A stretch of 64,000 nt of DNA from Actinokineospora iranica (GTDB lineage: Bacteria; Actinomycetota; Actinomycetes; Mycobacteriales; Pseudonocardiaceae), in NCBI RefSeq assembly GCF_900101685.1, contig NZ_FMZZ01000011.1, forward strand, positions 165,902-229,901, in the 5' to 3' direction. Every line of letters begins with the position of its first letter. Position 1 is the stretch's first letter. This document shows positions 17,796 to 26,051 of the stretch, in pieces. Under the pieces are notes generated by a model. It made no database searches. It was not told where the DNA came from and saw only the letters and a program-made list of their open reading frames with translations. Position numbers and translations under genes: made by a program.

Positions 17796-19367
17796 TCAGT
17801 TGATCTGCCAGAAATTGGCGGGGGCGTCCAGGTGCAGCGAGAAGGTGCTCAGGTAGCCGGTGTCACCGGTGACGTGGTCCTGCACCCGCAGCTTCCACGT
17901 TCCCGATTTCTGCTCCGACGACAGGTTCACCATGTAGCCGCTGGCCATGCCGGTGCCGCTGCTGGCACCCTGGTTGATCAGCGGGTAGACGCTGCCGTCC
18001 GGGGCGATCAGCCGCACGCTGACCTCGGACAGGTCCTGGTGGACCAGGTGCACGCCGACGACGCTGGTGGCCGAGGCGGTGGCGGGGGCGGTGTTGAAGG
18101 TGATCTGCTGGTCGATGGCCGCGCCGCCGTCGGGCAGGGTGGAGTCGGTGCCGTTGGTGGCCGAGCCGAACGGGGCGAAGGGGCTGCCGGGAGTCTTGAG
18201 CATCTTGCTCGGGCTGCCCGCGCCCGGGTTGGTGATCGTGCCGGGGGTGGCCAGGATGTTCAGGACGCCGCGCACGTCGGCCGGGGTCGCGGTCGGCGTG
18301 CCGGACAGGTACAGCGCCGCGGCGCCCGCGACGTGCGGGGCGGCCATGGAGGTGCCGCTGATGGTGTTCCCCGCGGTGTTGCCGCCGACCCACGCCGAGG
18401 TGATGTCCACGCCGGGGGCGAAGATGTCGACGCACGAGCCGTAGTTGGAGAAGTCGGCGCGGATGTCGAAACCGTCGGTGGCGGCCACGGTGATCGCCGC
18501 CGGGGTGCGGGCGGGCGAGTAGTCGCACGCGTCCGCGCCGTTGTTGCCCGCGGACAGGGTGTAGGTGACCCCGGCGGCGATGGAGTTCGCCACCGCGGTG
18601 TCCAGCGGCGCGTAGCCGCCGCCGGTGAGGCTCATGTTGGCCACGGCGGGCTTGACGTGGTTCGCGGTGACCCAGTCGACGCCCGCGATGACGCCCGCGT
18701 AGCTGCCGTTGCCGAAGCAGTCGAGGACCCGGACGCCGATCAGGTCCACGCCCTTGGCCACCCCGTACGCGCTGCCGCCGACCGTGCCCGCCACGTGCGT
18801 GCCGTGGCCGTTGCAGTCGGTGGCGTCGGCGTCGTTGTCCACCGTGTCGATGCCGCTGACCGCGCGGCCGCCGAAGTCGGTGTGGGTCATGTTGATGCCG
18901 GTGTCGAGGATGTAGGCGTTCACGTTCGACGCCGTGGTCGAGTAGATGTACCGGCTGCTCGGGGGGACCGTGTAGCCCTGGTCGACCCGGTTGAGGCCCC
19001 ACGACGGCGGGTAAAGCTGCTCGGTGTCGGCCCGCACCGTCCGGTCGGCCGCCACGTAGGCGACGGCGGGGTCCGCTGCCAGCCGCTTGGCCTGCCGCTC
19101 GGTCATGATCGCCGCGTAGCCGTTGAGGGCGGCGGTGTAGCGGTGCTCGACTCTGCCGCCGTGTCTAGCGGTCAGCGACGACGCGTCGACGCCGGGTCTG
19201 GCCAGCACCACGATGTAGCTGTCCTTGATCACGTCTGCCTGGCCAGCGCCGAGGACGGCGCCCTCGGTCGCGACCGCGGGCGTGGTCAGGCTCAGTCCGC
19301 CCAGGACGCCCGCCAGGACGGCGAGGGCGAGCCCCCGGCGTCGTGCGGTCCCACTTCGGATATCCAT
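17796..19367 (-). CDS. Secreted subtilisin-like serine protease with P-domain (subtilase 1)
   Basis: A 523-residue pre-pro-protease. MDIRSGTARRRGLALAVLAGV starts a signal peptide ending near AVAT. An inhibitor-I9 propeptide follows (SYIVVLARPGV to YVAADRTV). The S8 domain has the catalytic Asp in ILDTGIN, His in NGHGTHVAGT and Ser in [14 protein letters not shown]-terminal proprotein-convertase P-domain ends SLHLDAPANFWQIN. AAGGAG lies 9 bases before the chosen ATG; longer in-frame starts upstream lack a signal peptide. It is paralogous to the next gene and probably exported by Sec. The substrate is unknown. Confidence 0.92.
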   Translation of the reverse strand: MDIRSGTARRRGLALAVLAGVLGGLSLTTPAVATEGAVLGAGQADVIKDSYIVVLARPGVDASSLTARHGGRVEHRYTAALNGYAAIMTERQAKRLAADPAVAYVAADRTVRADTEQLYPPSWGLNRVDQGYTVPPSSRYIYSTTASNVNAYILDTGINMTHTDFGGRAVSGIDTVDNDADATDCNGHGTHVAGTVGGSAYGVAKGVDLIGVRVLDCFGNGSYAGVIAGVDWVTANHVKPAVANMSLTGGGYAPLDTAVANSIAAGVTYTLSAGNNGADACDYSPARTPAAITVAATDGFDIRADFSNYGSCVDIFAPGVDITSAWVGGNTAGNTISGTSMAAPHVAGAAALYLSGTPTATPADVRGVLNILATPGTITNPGAGSPSKMLKTPGSPFAPFGSATNGTDSTLPDGGAAIDQQITFNTAPATASATSVVGVHLVHQDLSEVSVRLIAPDGSVYPLINQGASSGTGMASGYMVNLSSEQKSGTWKLRVQDHVTGDTGYLSTFSLHLDAPANFWQIN

Positions 19368-19712
19368 CAGAACCGTCTCCTTTGAGAGCTTCGAGCGTTT
19401 CCCGAGTGCGTTCCGGCATTCGGGTGAGTTTCCTCGATTCGCTCGAAAGGCGGAATTCAACTGCCGCTTGCTATGCTGTGAGCACCCGTCGCTGCGCTGT
19501 TCGGCGCATTGTCGGGCGACCATTCGCCGTTTTTTCGGAGATTCTCGTAAAAGTGTCCGAATTGACCGTTCCGGGTCAATCCGTGGACGTTCGGCGTATT
19601 CCAGCGACGAAGATCGTAAGCAGCGGAGACGTTTTTGGTAAAGAGAAAAGAATCACCCCGGGGACCGTGGTCCCCGGGGTGATTCCGGTGGTATTCGTAG
19701 AGCGTGCGACGA
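19368..19712. other. Intergenic region between the two subtilases
   Basis: This 345-base gap has a lower GC content than its surroundings. It contains the subtilase 2 terminator (19651-19684) and an inverted repeat, ATTGACC (19561-19567) with GGTCAAT (19574-19580), about 200 bases upstream of subtilase 1. The repeat could be an operator and its TTGACC could serve as a -35 on the minus strand. No gene is seen. Confidence 0.45.
19651..19684 (-). terminator. Strong terminator downstream of subtilase 2
   Basis: A perfect 16-bp inverted repeat (19651-19666 with 19669-19684) with a 2-base centre. On the minus strand it is followed by a T-rich stretch (CTTTTCTCTTTACC). It lies 28 bases after the stop of the minus-strand subtilase. 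Confidence 0.85.
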
Positions 19713-21269
19713 TTACAGGTCCAGCGTCCAGGCGTTGATGTAGCCGGTGTCGACGCTGTAGACGTCGCGGACCTGGAGTTTCCAGGCGCCGTTGGCGGCC
19801 TCACCGGAAAGGTTCGCGGTGTAGGTGGCGTCCACGTTGTCCGCGGCGTCCGACGAACTCGAGTTCTTCAGCCGGTATGCCGAGCCGTCCGGGGCGACCA
19901 GGTCGACGACGAGGTCCCCGCGGTAGGTGTGCACGATGCTGACCGCGATCGTGCTCGACGAGCCAGCGTTGCCCGCGCAGCCGGAGATGGTGATGGAACT
20001 GGTCACCGCGGCCCCCGCGTCCGGAATCGGCACGTCGGTTCCGTTGCTGGCCGGGGCGCAGCCGGTGGGCGGCGGGGTGGCGCCGCCGGAACCGGTGTGG
20101 AGCAGGCGGTTCGGCGAGCCGGTGCCCGGGTTGGTGATCTTGCCGGTGGTCGCGGCCGTGATGACGGCCGAGTTCACCGCCGCCGGGCTGGCCGAGGGGT
20201 TGGCCGCCAGGTAGAGCGCGGCGGCGCCCGCGACGTGCGGGGCGGCCATCGAGGTGCCGCTGATGGTCCGGCTGGCGGTGCTGCCGCCGATCCACGCCGA
20301 GGTGATGCCCTCGCCGGGGGCGAACAGGTCGGTGCAGGTGCCGTAGTTGGAGAAGCTCGCGCGGGCGTCGGTGCGGGTGCTGGCGTTCACCGTCAGCGCC
20401 TCGGTCACCCGGGCGGGCGAGTAGTTGCACGCGTTGGCGCCGGAATTGCCGGAGGCGACCGCGAACGTCACCCCCGCCGTGATGGCCCGCCGCACGGCCT
20501 GGTCCAAGGCGGTCGACACGGGGCCGCCGAGGCTCATGTTGGCCACGGCCGGTTTGGCGTGGTTCGCGGTGACCCAGTCGACGCCCGCGATGACGCCGGA
20601 GGTCGACCCGGAGCCCTGGCAGTTGAGCACCCGCACGCCGATCAGCTTGACGCCCTTGGCCACGCCGTAGGTGCTGCCGCCGATGGTGCCGGAGACGTGC
20701 GTGCCGTGGCCCTGGCAGTCGGTGGCGTCGCTGTCGTTGTCGACGGTGTCGATGCCGCTGACCGCGCGCCCGCCGAACTCCGTGTGGCCGAAGTTGATGC
20801 CGGTGTCGATGACGTAGGCGTTCACGTTCGACGCGGTGCTCGCGTACGAGTACTTGCTGTCCAGCGGCAGGTCGCGCTGGTCGATCCGGTCCAGCCCCCA
20901 CGACGGCGGGTTGGCCTGGTCCGCGGTGAGGCGCACGGTCTGGTCGGCCTCGACATAGGCGACGGCGGGATCGGCGGCCAGCCGCTTGGCCTGCCGCTCG
21001 GACATCGCCGCGGCGTAGCCCCGCGCCACCGCGGAGTACCGCTGCTTGATCGTGCCGCCGTGCTTGGCGGCCAGGGCGTCGGCCTTCGTCGCGTCCTTGA
21101 GGATGACGATGTAGCTGCCCGGGATGGCGGTGGACTGGTCGGCCCCGAGAACCTGGCCCTCGGCGGCGGAAGCGGGGGCGGCCAGGCTTACCCCAGCCGC
21201 GATCGTCACGGCGGCGGCCAAGCCCACACCGCGGAGTCGCCGTAGCGACCTGGCGCGAGACATACCCAT
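19713..21269 (-). CDS. Secreted subtilisin-like serine protease with P-domain (subtilase 2)
   Basis: A 518-residue paralogue of subtilase 1. The start [19 protein letters not shown] has a GGAG 9 bases upstream and begins a signal peptide cleaved near ASAAEG. It has an I9 propeptide ([11 protein letters not shown]), then an S8 domain with Asp in VIDTGIN, His in [10 protein letters not shown] and Ser in [14 protein letters not shown]-terminal P-domain ends [14 protein letters not shown] Pro/Gly/Thr linker after the catalytic domain ([12 protein letters not shown]) is not in subtilase 1. The pair occupies the position where M. tuberculosis has cutinase genes beside ESX-4. Confidence 0.92.
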   Translation of the reverse strand: MGMSRARSLRRLRGVGLAAAVTIAAGVSLAAPASAAEGQVLGADQSTAIPGSYIVILKDATKADALAAKHGGTIKQRYSAVARGYAAAMSERQAKRLAADPAVAYVEADQTVRLTADQANPPSWGLDRIDQRDLPLDSKYSYASTASNVNAYVIDTGINFGHTEFGGRAVSGIDTVDNDSDATDCQGHGTHVSGTIGGSTYGVAKGVKLIGVRVLNCQGSGSTSGVIAGVDWVTANHAKPAVANMSLGGPVSTALDQAVRRAITAGVTFAVASGNSGANACNYSPARVTEALTVNASTRTDARASFSNYGTCTDLFAPGEGITSAWIGGSTASRTISGTSMAAPHVAGAAALYLAANPSASPAAVNSAVITAATTGKITNPGTGSPNRLLHTGSGGATPPPTGCAPASNGTDVPIPDAGAAVTSSITISGCAGNAGSSSTIAVSIVHTYRGDLVVDLVAPDGSAYRLKNSSSSDAADNVDATYTANLSGEAANGAWKLQVRDVYSVDTGYINAWTLDL

Positions 21270-21350
21270 GGCACGGTCTCCTTCAGCAGGGGAAGGCACG
21301 CGGCGGCTGACCCTCGACTTCCAGGGCCGCGTGCCAGGGGAGATGCGGTG

Positions 21351-21368
21351 GTTGTTCGCGCGAACAAC
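21351..21368. promoter_or_regulatory. 18-bp perfect palindrome, candidate operator of subtilase 2
   Basis: GTTGTTCGCGCGAACAAC reads identically on both strands and lies 82 bases before the subtilase 2 start codon. The half-site order (GTTC then GAAC) is the reverse of the actinobacterial LexA box, so LexA is not indicated. It may bind a dimeric repressor of unknown identity. Confidence 0.5.
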
Positions 21369-21617
21369 CCCACATTGACCAATGCCGGGTCGACAAAGCA
21401 AGAGAGCCAGATGGCCAGTTATGAACAGTTCTCGCGCCACTGGCAACCGATTGGGCCCATAGGGCTATTGGTCGCGGCCATTTGGTGTAGCAATGACCAT
21501 TGTGCGCTTGGTCACTGTCGATTGATTACCTGTCTGACCAGCGAGCACGCCCATATCGAACGCGGCCACCGTCCATAAAGGACCACGTAGGTGCGGTTGT
21601 CAAGGCCGGGATGCCAG

Positions 21618-21659
21618 AAGGCCGCCTCCGCGACAGTGGCTGTCGCGAAAGCGGCCTTC
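21618..21659 (-). terminator. Nested hairpin terminator after the eccE operon
   Basis: An outer 9-bp stem (21618-21626 with 21651-21659) encloses an 8-bp inner stem around a TGG loop. It lies 20 bases past the stop of the T7SS-associated gene on the minus strand. Confidence 0.65.
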
Positions 21660-21678
21660 GTCGGCGATCGATGAGCGG

Positions 21679-22410
21679 CTAGTCGCCGCGCCGGACCGGG
21701 CCGAGGATCTGCTGTTCCTTCTGCGTGGTCACCAACCGCAGCGGACGCCACAGGTTGCTGCCCAGCGCCACCACCTGGTCGTCAGCCAGCGTCGTCAGCT
21801 GCTGCACCATCGGCGGCGGCAGCCGCCAGATCCGCGCGGCCAACTGCGCCTGACCCACCGGCAGGCGTTGCAGCAGCACGAGATCGGCCACGTTGGCCGT
21901 CGCGCCTGCCTGCGGGTGCATGTACGGCAGCACGTACACCGTCGTCTGCCACGGCGACCGCGGCGGGAACAGCTCCTGCGGCGTGGGCCCGCCGTCGTGC
22001 ACGACCAGCAGCGGGCCGTCCTCCGACGGGCGGGGCAGCTCGACCGGGCTGAGCCTGCGAATCTGCACCAGCGGCGCGGGCCGACCGTCCGGCCCGGTGC
22101 CCGCAGCCTTCTGCAGCACCTGCCACGCGGCGGGCCTGCCGGTGGCCACGACCACCCACGCGCCGACCGCCATCGCCCGCAGGGCGACCTGCCGGGCCAG
22201 GTAGAGCCCGCCGACCAGCACGATCCGCGTCGGCGCAGGCCGCAGCGCCGAGATCGTCAGCGGCTCCCCCTGCAGCCCGGAGCCCAGCACCATGCCGCCC
22301 CGGTCGCCGGACGGGCTGATCGCGTCCAGCATGTCCGGCGACACCAGGAACTCCGGCGCGATGCCACCCGCCCCGCCTTGGGTGTCCAGCAGCCTGCTCG
22401 AACCACTCAT
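21679..22410 (-). CDS. T7SS-associated protein of unknown function
   Basis: A 243-residue protein with no signal peptide or transmembrane segment. Its ATG overlaps the eccE stop by 4 bases, so it is translationally coupled to eccE. The middle (PTRIVLVGGLYLARQVALRAMAVGAWVVVATGR) looks like an alternating beta/alpha nucleotide-binding-type fold. Later segments are LLVVHDGGPTPQE and a C-terminal half rich in Leu and Gln. The context says it works with EccE, perhaps at the cytoplasmic face of the secretion complex. I do not recognise the family. Confidence 0.75.
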   Translation of the reverse strand: MSGSSRLLDTQGGAGGIAPEFLVSPDMLDAISPSGDRGGMVLGSGLQGEPLTISALRPAPTRIVLVGGLYLARQVALRAMAVGAWVVVATGRPAAWQVLQKAAGTGPDGRPAPLVQIRRLSPVELPRPSEDGPLLVVHDGGPTPQELFPPRSPWQTTVYVLPYMHPQAGATANVADLVLLQRLPVGQAQLAARIWRLPPPMVQQLTTLADDQVVALGSNLWRPLRLVTTQKEQQILGPVRRGD

Positions 22411-23867
22411 GCCTTTCCTCCCAGCGGCAGCGTGGCGGCGAGCCCGGCGACCTGGAGCCCGCGCAGCGGGGTCAGGGTGATGCCGAGCCGGTCGGAGATC
22501 GCGGTCAGCCGCTCGTCGGCGTGGCCGAGTTCCTCGGGGTTGCGGGCGCTGACCCGGACGAGGCCGCGCAACCCCACCTGGCCGTCGTCGCTGCCCGGGG
22601 AGATCGACATCGCGACCGTCGCCGACAGCGCCCGCACGCCGGTGAGCGCGTTGAGGCTGTTGGCGAGCTTGCCCTGCGGCCAGCCGGTGATCGCGTAGCT
22701 GGCGTGCCCGATGCCCGCCGCGGTGACGCCGGTCCAGCGTTCGCGCAGCGCGACCCGGTTGTTGGACCCGGCGACCCCGGTCAGCTCCGCCGAGGAGATC
22801 CCGGCCTTGAGCAGCTCGTCCGGGTCCAGCGGGCGGGTCGGCACACCCCGGGACTCCAGCGCGTTGCGCACCCGGGACAGGGCGCCGATGAGGGCGCGGT
22901 GCGCGCCGACGACGCCGCCGCCGCGCTCCCGCACCGCCGCGGGGCAGCGGCGCGGGTCGAGCCGCACCGCGACCCAGGTGGTGCGCCGCGCCGCGGCCGA
23001 CAGCGGGCCGAGCACCTCAAGGTAGGAGGCCAGCGCGGGCGAGTTCGGCGGCAGTGCCGCGCTGCCCGGGTAGCAGTGCCAGATGACCTGGATCGCGTCG
23101 AGCACGACACCGCGGTCCTCCAGGCACGGCGCGAGCGCGCCCAGCGGCAGGCTCGGCGTCGAGCCGACCTGGCTGACCAGCGCGGGCGCCGGGTCGACCA
23201 GCAGCACCGCGGTCCAGGTGCCCTCGTGCCAGGCCAGGCCGAGCGGCCTGCGCTCGTGGTCGACGGCGTGCGCGACGACGAGGTCCGGCACGGCCAGCCG
23301 CAGCAGGTTGACCCTCGGGTCGTCCGGGCCGGTCACCGTCGCGCCGTCCTCGGCCGCCAGCTCCTCCATGGTCACCGGGCTCGGCGGCCGGGTGACCCGG
23401 GCGTGCGACCGGAAGGTGTAGCGGGTGGTGAGCCCGACCCACTGGGTGAACCAGCGCCCGCGCCACCGCAGGAACGCGATCACCAGCGCCACCACCGCGA
23501 TGCCGATGGCGACGTAGACCAGGCCGAGATCGATGCCGAGCAGCACCAGGCCGATGGCCACGCCGACTTCGAGCACGACCAGGTTGGCCACCGGCAGCGC
23601 GCCCAGGCTCGCGCCCCGGTTGCGCCTGCGGGCAGACACCCGGGTGCGCGGGCCGCTCGGCGGTTCCGCGGTGGGCGGACGACCGGGCGGTGGTCCGGGT
23701 GGCCCAGGGGGCCCGCCCGGTCCGGTCGGCCCGCCTGGACCACCTGGCCTACCTGGTCCGCCGGGTCCGCCCGGCCCGCCTGGTCCACCCGGGCCTCCCG
23801 GTCCACCCGGGCCCGGGGGGCGTGGCGGTGGGGTCCGGCCCTGTCGTGGAGGAGTGGTCACGGACAT
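22407..23867 (-). CDS. eccE: Type VII secretion protein EccE with collagen-like N-terminus
   Basis: A 486-residue EccE, a membrane component at the periphery of the ESX core complex. Residues 18-62 are an almost unbroken Gly-Pro-X run. Two membrane helices follow at about 93-110 and 114-133, then [24 protein letters not shown] and a soluble domain. The gene is divergent from eccB across a 146-base promoter region. M. tuberculosis ESX-4 lacks EccE, so this locus keeps a fuller component set. The Gly-Pro tract is probably disordered. Confidence 0.88.
   Translation of the reverse strand: MSVTTPPRQGRTPPPRPPGPGGPGGPGGPGGPGGPGGPGRPGGPGGPTGPGGPPGPPGPPPGRPPTAEPPSGPRTRVSARRRNRGASLGALPVANLVVLEVGVAIGLVLLGIDLGLVYVAIGIAVVALVIAFLRWRGRWFTQWVGLTTRYTFRSHARVTRPPSPVTMEELAAEDGATVTGPDDPRVNLLRLAVPDLVVAHAVDHERRPLGLAWHEGTWTAVLLVDPAPALVSQVGSTPSLPLGALAPCLEDRGVVLDAIQVIWHCYPGSAALPPNSPALASYLEVLGPLSAAARRTTWVAVRLDPRRCPAAVRERGGGVVGAHRALIGALSRVRNALESRGVPTRPLDPDELLKAGISSAELTGVAGSNNRVALRERWTGVTAAGIGHASYAITGWPQGKLANSLNALTGVRALSATVAMSISPGSDDGQVGLRGLVRVSARNPEELGHADERLTAISDRLGITLTPLRGLQVAGLAATLPLGGKA
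23682..23816. repeat. Gly-Pro-X coding repeat in the eccE 5' end
   Basis: About 135 bases of imperfect 9-base repeats encode the collagen-like tract of EccE residues 18-62. The repeat lies inside the coding frame and is prone to length change by slippage. Confidence 0.7.
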
Positions 23868-23918
23868 CCGCTCGTTCTCTTCCCCTCATCGATGCTGCTC
23901 AGCGGCCTCCGCGCGAAA

Positions 23919-23990
23919 GGTTCTCCCCGGCTTGGCGGAGAACGCTCATGTGACATGCGCGGTACGGCTATCCTGCGGAACGGTACCGCG
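23919..23990. promoter_or_regulatory. Divergent eccE-eccB control region with two inverted repeats
   Basis: GTTCTCC (23920-23926) and GGAGAAC (23937-23943) form one inverted repeat. CGCGGTAC (23958-23965) and GTACCGCG (23983-23990) form another with a 17-base spacer. The second pair flanks TATCCT (23969-23974), a good -10 box for eccB, so a bound dimer would sit on the promoter. No regulator is identified. Confidence 0.5.
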
Positions 23991-24013
23991 ACGGGGAGAG
24001 CAGCAGGCCGAGA

Positions 24014-25651
24014 ATGCCATCAACACCGACTACAAAGTCTCAGGTTCAGGCATACCGCTTCGTACTGCGAAGGATGCAGTCGGCACTGGTCCGCAAGGAC
24101 GCGGTGATGCTCCATGATCCGATGCGCACGCACTCGCGGGCGACCATCGTCGGGATCTGCATCGCCGCGGTGGGGGTGATCGGCTTCCTGATCTTCGGGT
24201 TGCTCAGTCCCGCGCCGAAGGTCCCGACCACGCCCGGGATCATCGTGGCGAAGCCGTCCGGCGCGGTCTACGTGCTGCTGACCAACACGGACAAGGGCAC
24301 CGTCCTCGTCCCGACCTTCAACCTCGCCTCGGCGCGGCTGATCCTGTTGGCGCGCTCCAACTCCGGTGGCGAGCAGCCAGCGGGCAGCCAGACCAACGCG
24401 GGCGGCGCGGCGCAACAGGCCGCCCCGGTCGAGGTCATCCCGGACGACAAGCTGGTCGACATCCCGCGCGACCGCCTCACCGGCATCCAGAACGGCCCGC
24501 ACCTGCTGCCGGAGGAAGGGCAGCGGATCGGCAGCGACTGGACGGTCTGCGACGAGTACAAGCTCGACCCGAGCCTCAAGGACCCGGCCAGCGAGGACAA
24601 GATCGAGACCACGGTCCTGGGCGGCGAGAAGAACCTCGGCCCGGAACTCGCCGAGAACGAGGCGCTGCTGGTGCAGTCCTCGACCAAGAAGACGTACCTG
24701 GTCTACCGCACGCCCGCCACGGCGAACATCAAGAACGCCAACACCGTGCGCGCCGAGGTCGACATGAGCAAGGGCAACGTGCGCGCGGCGCTGAACCTGC
24801 GCGACGACGCCATCCGGCAGATCACCACCGGCCTGCTCAACGCGATCCCCGAGGCGCCCGCGCTGACCCCGCCGCCGATTCCGAACTCCGGCGGCCGCAG
24901 TGACGTCAACGTCGGCGGCCTGCCGGTCGGCTCGGTCGTGCAGGTCGAGCGCGCCGGGAACTTCGTCTACTACGTGATCCTGCAGAACACCGTGCAGCAG
25001 ATCAAGAAGACCACCGCCGACCTCATCCGCTTCACCTCGACCGCGGGCGGCGCCGAGATCCCCAAGGTCCGCCCCGACCAGCTCCCGGCGGAGACCGGGC
25101 AGAAGCAGATCGACGACGGCAGCTTCCCCGAGGTCGTCCCCGAGGCGCTGAGCCCGGCGAACTACCCGGTGGCGTGCCTGGGCTGGAACATCGTCGGCGA
25201 AGGCCCCAACGCCAACCAGCACACCAAGGTCCACGTCGGCAAGCAGCTTCCGGTGCCGCGCAACGCCAACGGCCAGCCCAAGTCGGTCGCGATCAGCAGC
25301 CCCAGCGCGGACGGCCAGCGCCTCGACTGGTTCTACATGCCGCCCGGCCGCGCGGCCGTCGTCCGCGGCGCGACGTCCGAACAGGACTTCGCCACCGGCC
25401 CGATCTACCTGGTCTCCGACCGCGGCGTGAAGTTCGGCGTGCCCGACGCGCGCACCGCGGCCGCACTCGGCCTGAGCAACCAGCTTCCCGCGCCGGACGC
25501 GATCATGCGGCTGCTGCCCAACGGCGCGTCCCTGAACACCCGCGACGTCTTGCAGACCTACGACGTGGTGCCGGTCCAGCCCGGCCAGTTCCCCTCGACC
25601 CAGCCGCAACCGCAGCCCCAGGCCCAGCCGCAGCCCAACGGCGGCGGCTGA
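24014..25651 (+). CDS. eccB: Type VII secretion protein EccB
   Basis: A 545-residue EccB. The cytoplasmic N-terminus matches the family ([29 protein letters not shown]). One membrane helix spans about residues 43-64, followed by a large periplasmic domain with the [17 protein letters not shown] segment and conserved cysteines ([21 protein letters not shown]). The C-terminus is a Pro/Gln repeat. EccB is a core ESX membrane component; family members can hydrolyse ATP in vitro. GGGGAGAG lies upstream of the ATG. Confidence 0.93.
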   Translation: MPSTPTTKSQVQAYRFVLRRMQSALVRKDAVMLHDPMRTHSRATIVGICIAAVGVIGFLIFGLLSPAPKVPTTPGIIVAKPSGAVYVLLTNTDKGTVLVPTFNLASARLILLARSNSGGEQPAGSQTNAGGAAQQAAPVEVIPDDKLVDIPRDRLTGIQNGPHLLPEEGQRIGSDWTVCDEYKLDPSLKDPASEDKIETTVLGGEKNLGPELAENEALLVQSSTKKTYLVYRTPATANIKNANTVRAEVDMSKGNVRAALNLRDDAIRQITTGLLNAIPEAPALTPPPIPNSGGRSDVNVGGLPVGSVVQVERAGNFVYYVILQNTVQQIKKTTADLIRFTSTAGGAEIPKVRPDQLPAETGQKQIDDGSFPEVVPEALSPANYPVACLGWNIVGEGPNANQHTKVHVGKQLPVPRNANGQPKSVAISSPSADGQRLDWFYMPPGRAAVVRGATSEQDFATGPIYLVSDRGVKFGVPDARTAAALGLSNQLPAPDAIMRLLPNGASLNTRDVLQTYDVVPVQPGQFPSTQPQPQPQAQPQPNGGG

Positions 25652-25733
25652 GCCGAGGCCCTGTCTCGGGGAACCGGCGCTTACCCCTTACCGTCAAAGG
25701 GGAGATTTCGGCGTCGGCAGGAAGGTGCGCACC

Positions 25734-26048
25734 ATGGTCGCGATCAGGGTCGATCCGGCGTGGGTGAGCGGGTACGCGAAGAAGGTCGCCGAGGCCGCGG
25801 ACGAACTCGCCAAGGGCGCCGAGGTGCTGAACACCGCGCCGCTGAGCACGGAGGCCTTCGGCGCGCTCGGCCGCACGGTCCGCACCGCGGAGTCCTACGG
25901 GCGCGCCGCCGAGGTCCTGCGGGCGCAGCTGACCCGGGGCGTCGAGGCGCTGGAGTCCGCGGCGGTGGCGCTGGGCCAGGTCGCGGAGAAGTACCGGGGG
26001 TCCGACGAAGAGGGCGCGTCGACGATCAAGCGCAGCGGCCGGGGGTAG
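25734..26048 (+). CDS. EspC-like T7SS target protein (cassette A partner)
   Basis: A 104-residue helical protein (MVAIRVDPAWVSGYAKKVAEAADELAKGAEV through VALGQVAEKYRGSDEE). It resembles the actinobacterial EspC/DUF2580-type 'type VII secretion target' family. The ATG has AGGAAGG 6 bases upstream; an in-frame GTG at 25725 is less likely. The next gene starts 3 bases after the stop and encodes a large WXG-like protein, so the two probably form a secreted heterodimer. Cassettes with the same layout recur at 42471 and 45792. Confidence 0.8.
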   Translation: MVAIRVDPAWVSGYAKKVAEAADELAKGAEVLNTAPLSTEAFGALGRTVRTAESYGRAAEVLRAQLTRGVEALESAAVALGQVAEKYRGSDEEGASTIKRSGRG

Positions 26049-26051
26049 GGA

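Larger units (their letters stand above)
21270..21678. other. Intergenic region upstream of subtilase 2
   Basis: A 409-base gap between two minus-strand genes, with no supportable ORF. It holds a perfect 18-bp palindrome at 21351-21368, about 80 bases upstream of subtilase 2. A nested hairpin at 21618-21659 lies just past the stop of the upstream T7SS-associated gene. The middle, about 21390-21590, is comparatively AT-rich and probably carries the subtilase 2 promoter. Confidence 0.5.

Noticed and set aside
21351..21368. Palindrome as a LexA (SOS) box
   Set aside because: The half-sites are in the opposite order to the GAAC-N4-GTTC SOS box.
23682..23816. Repetitive GGPGGP coding DNA as a CRISPR or satellite
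   Set aside because: It reads cleanly as a Gly-Pro-X tract at the N-terminus of EccE, with membrane helices following in frame.
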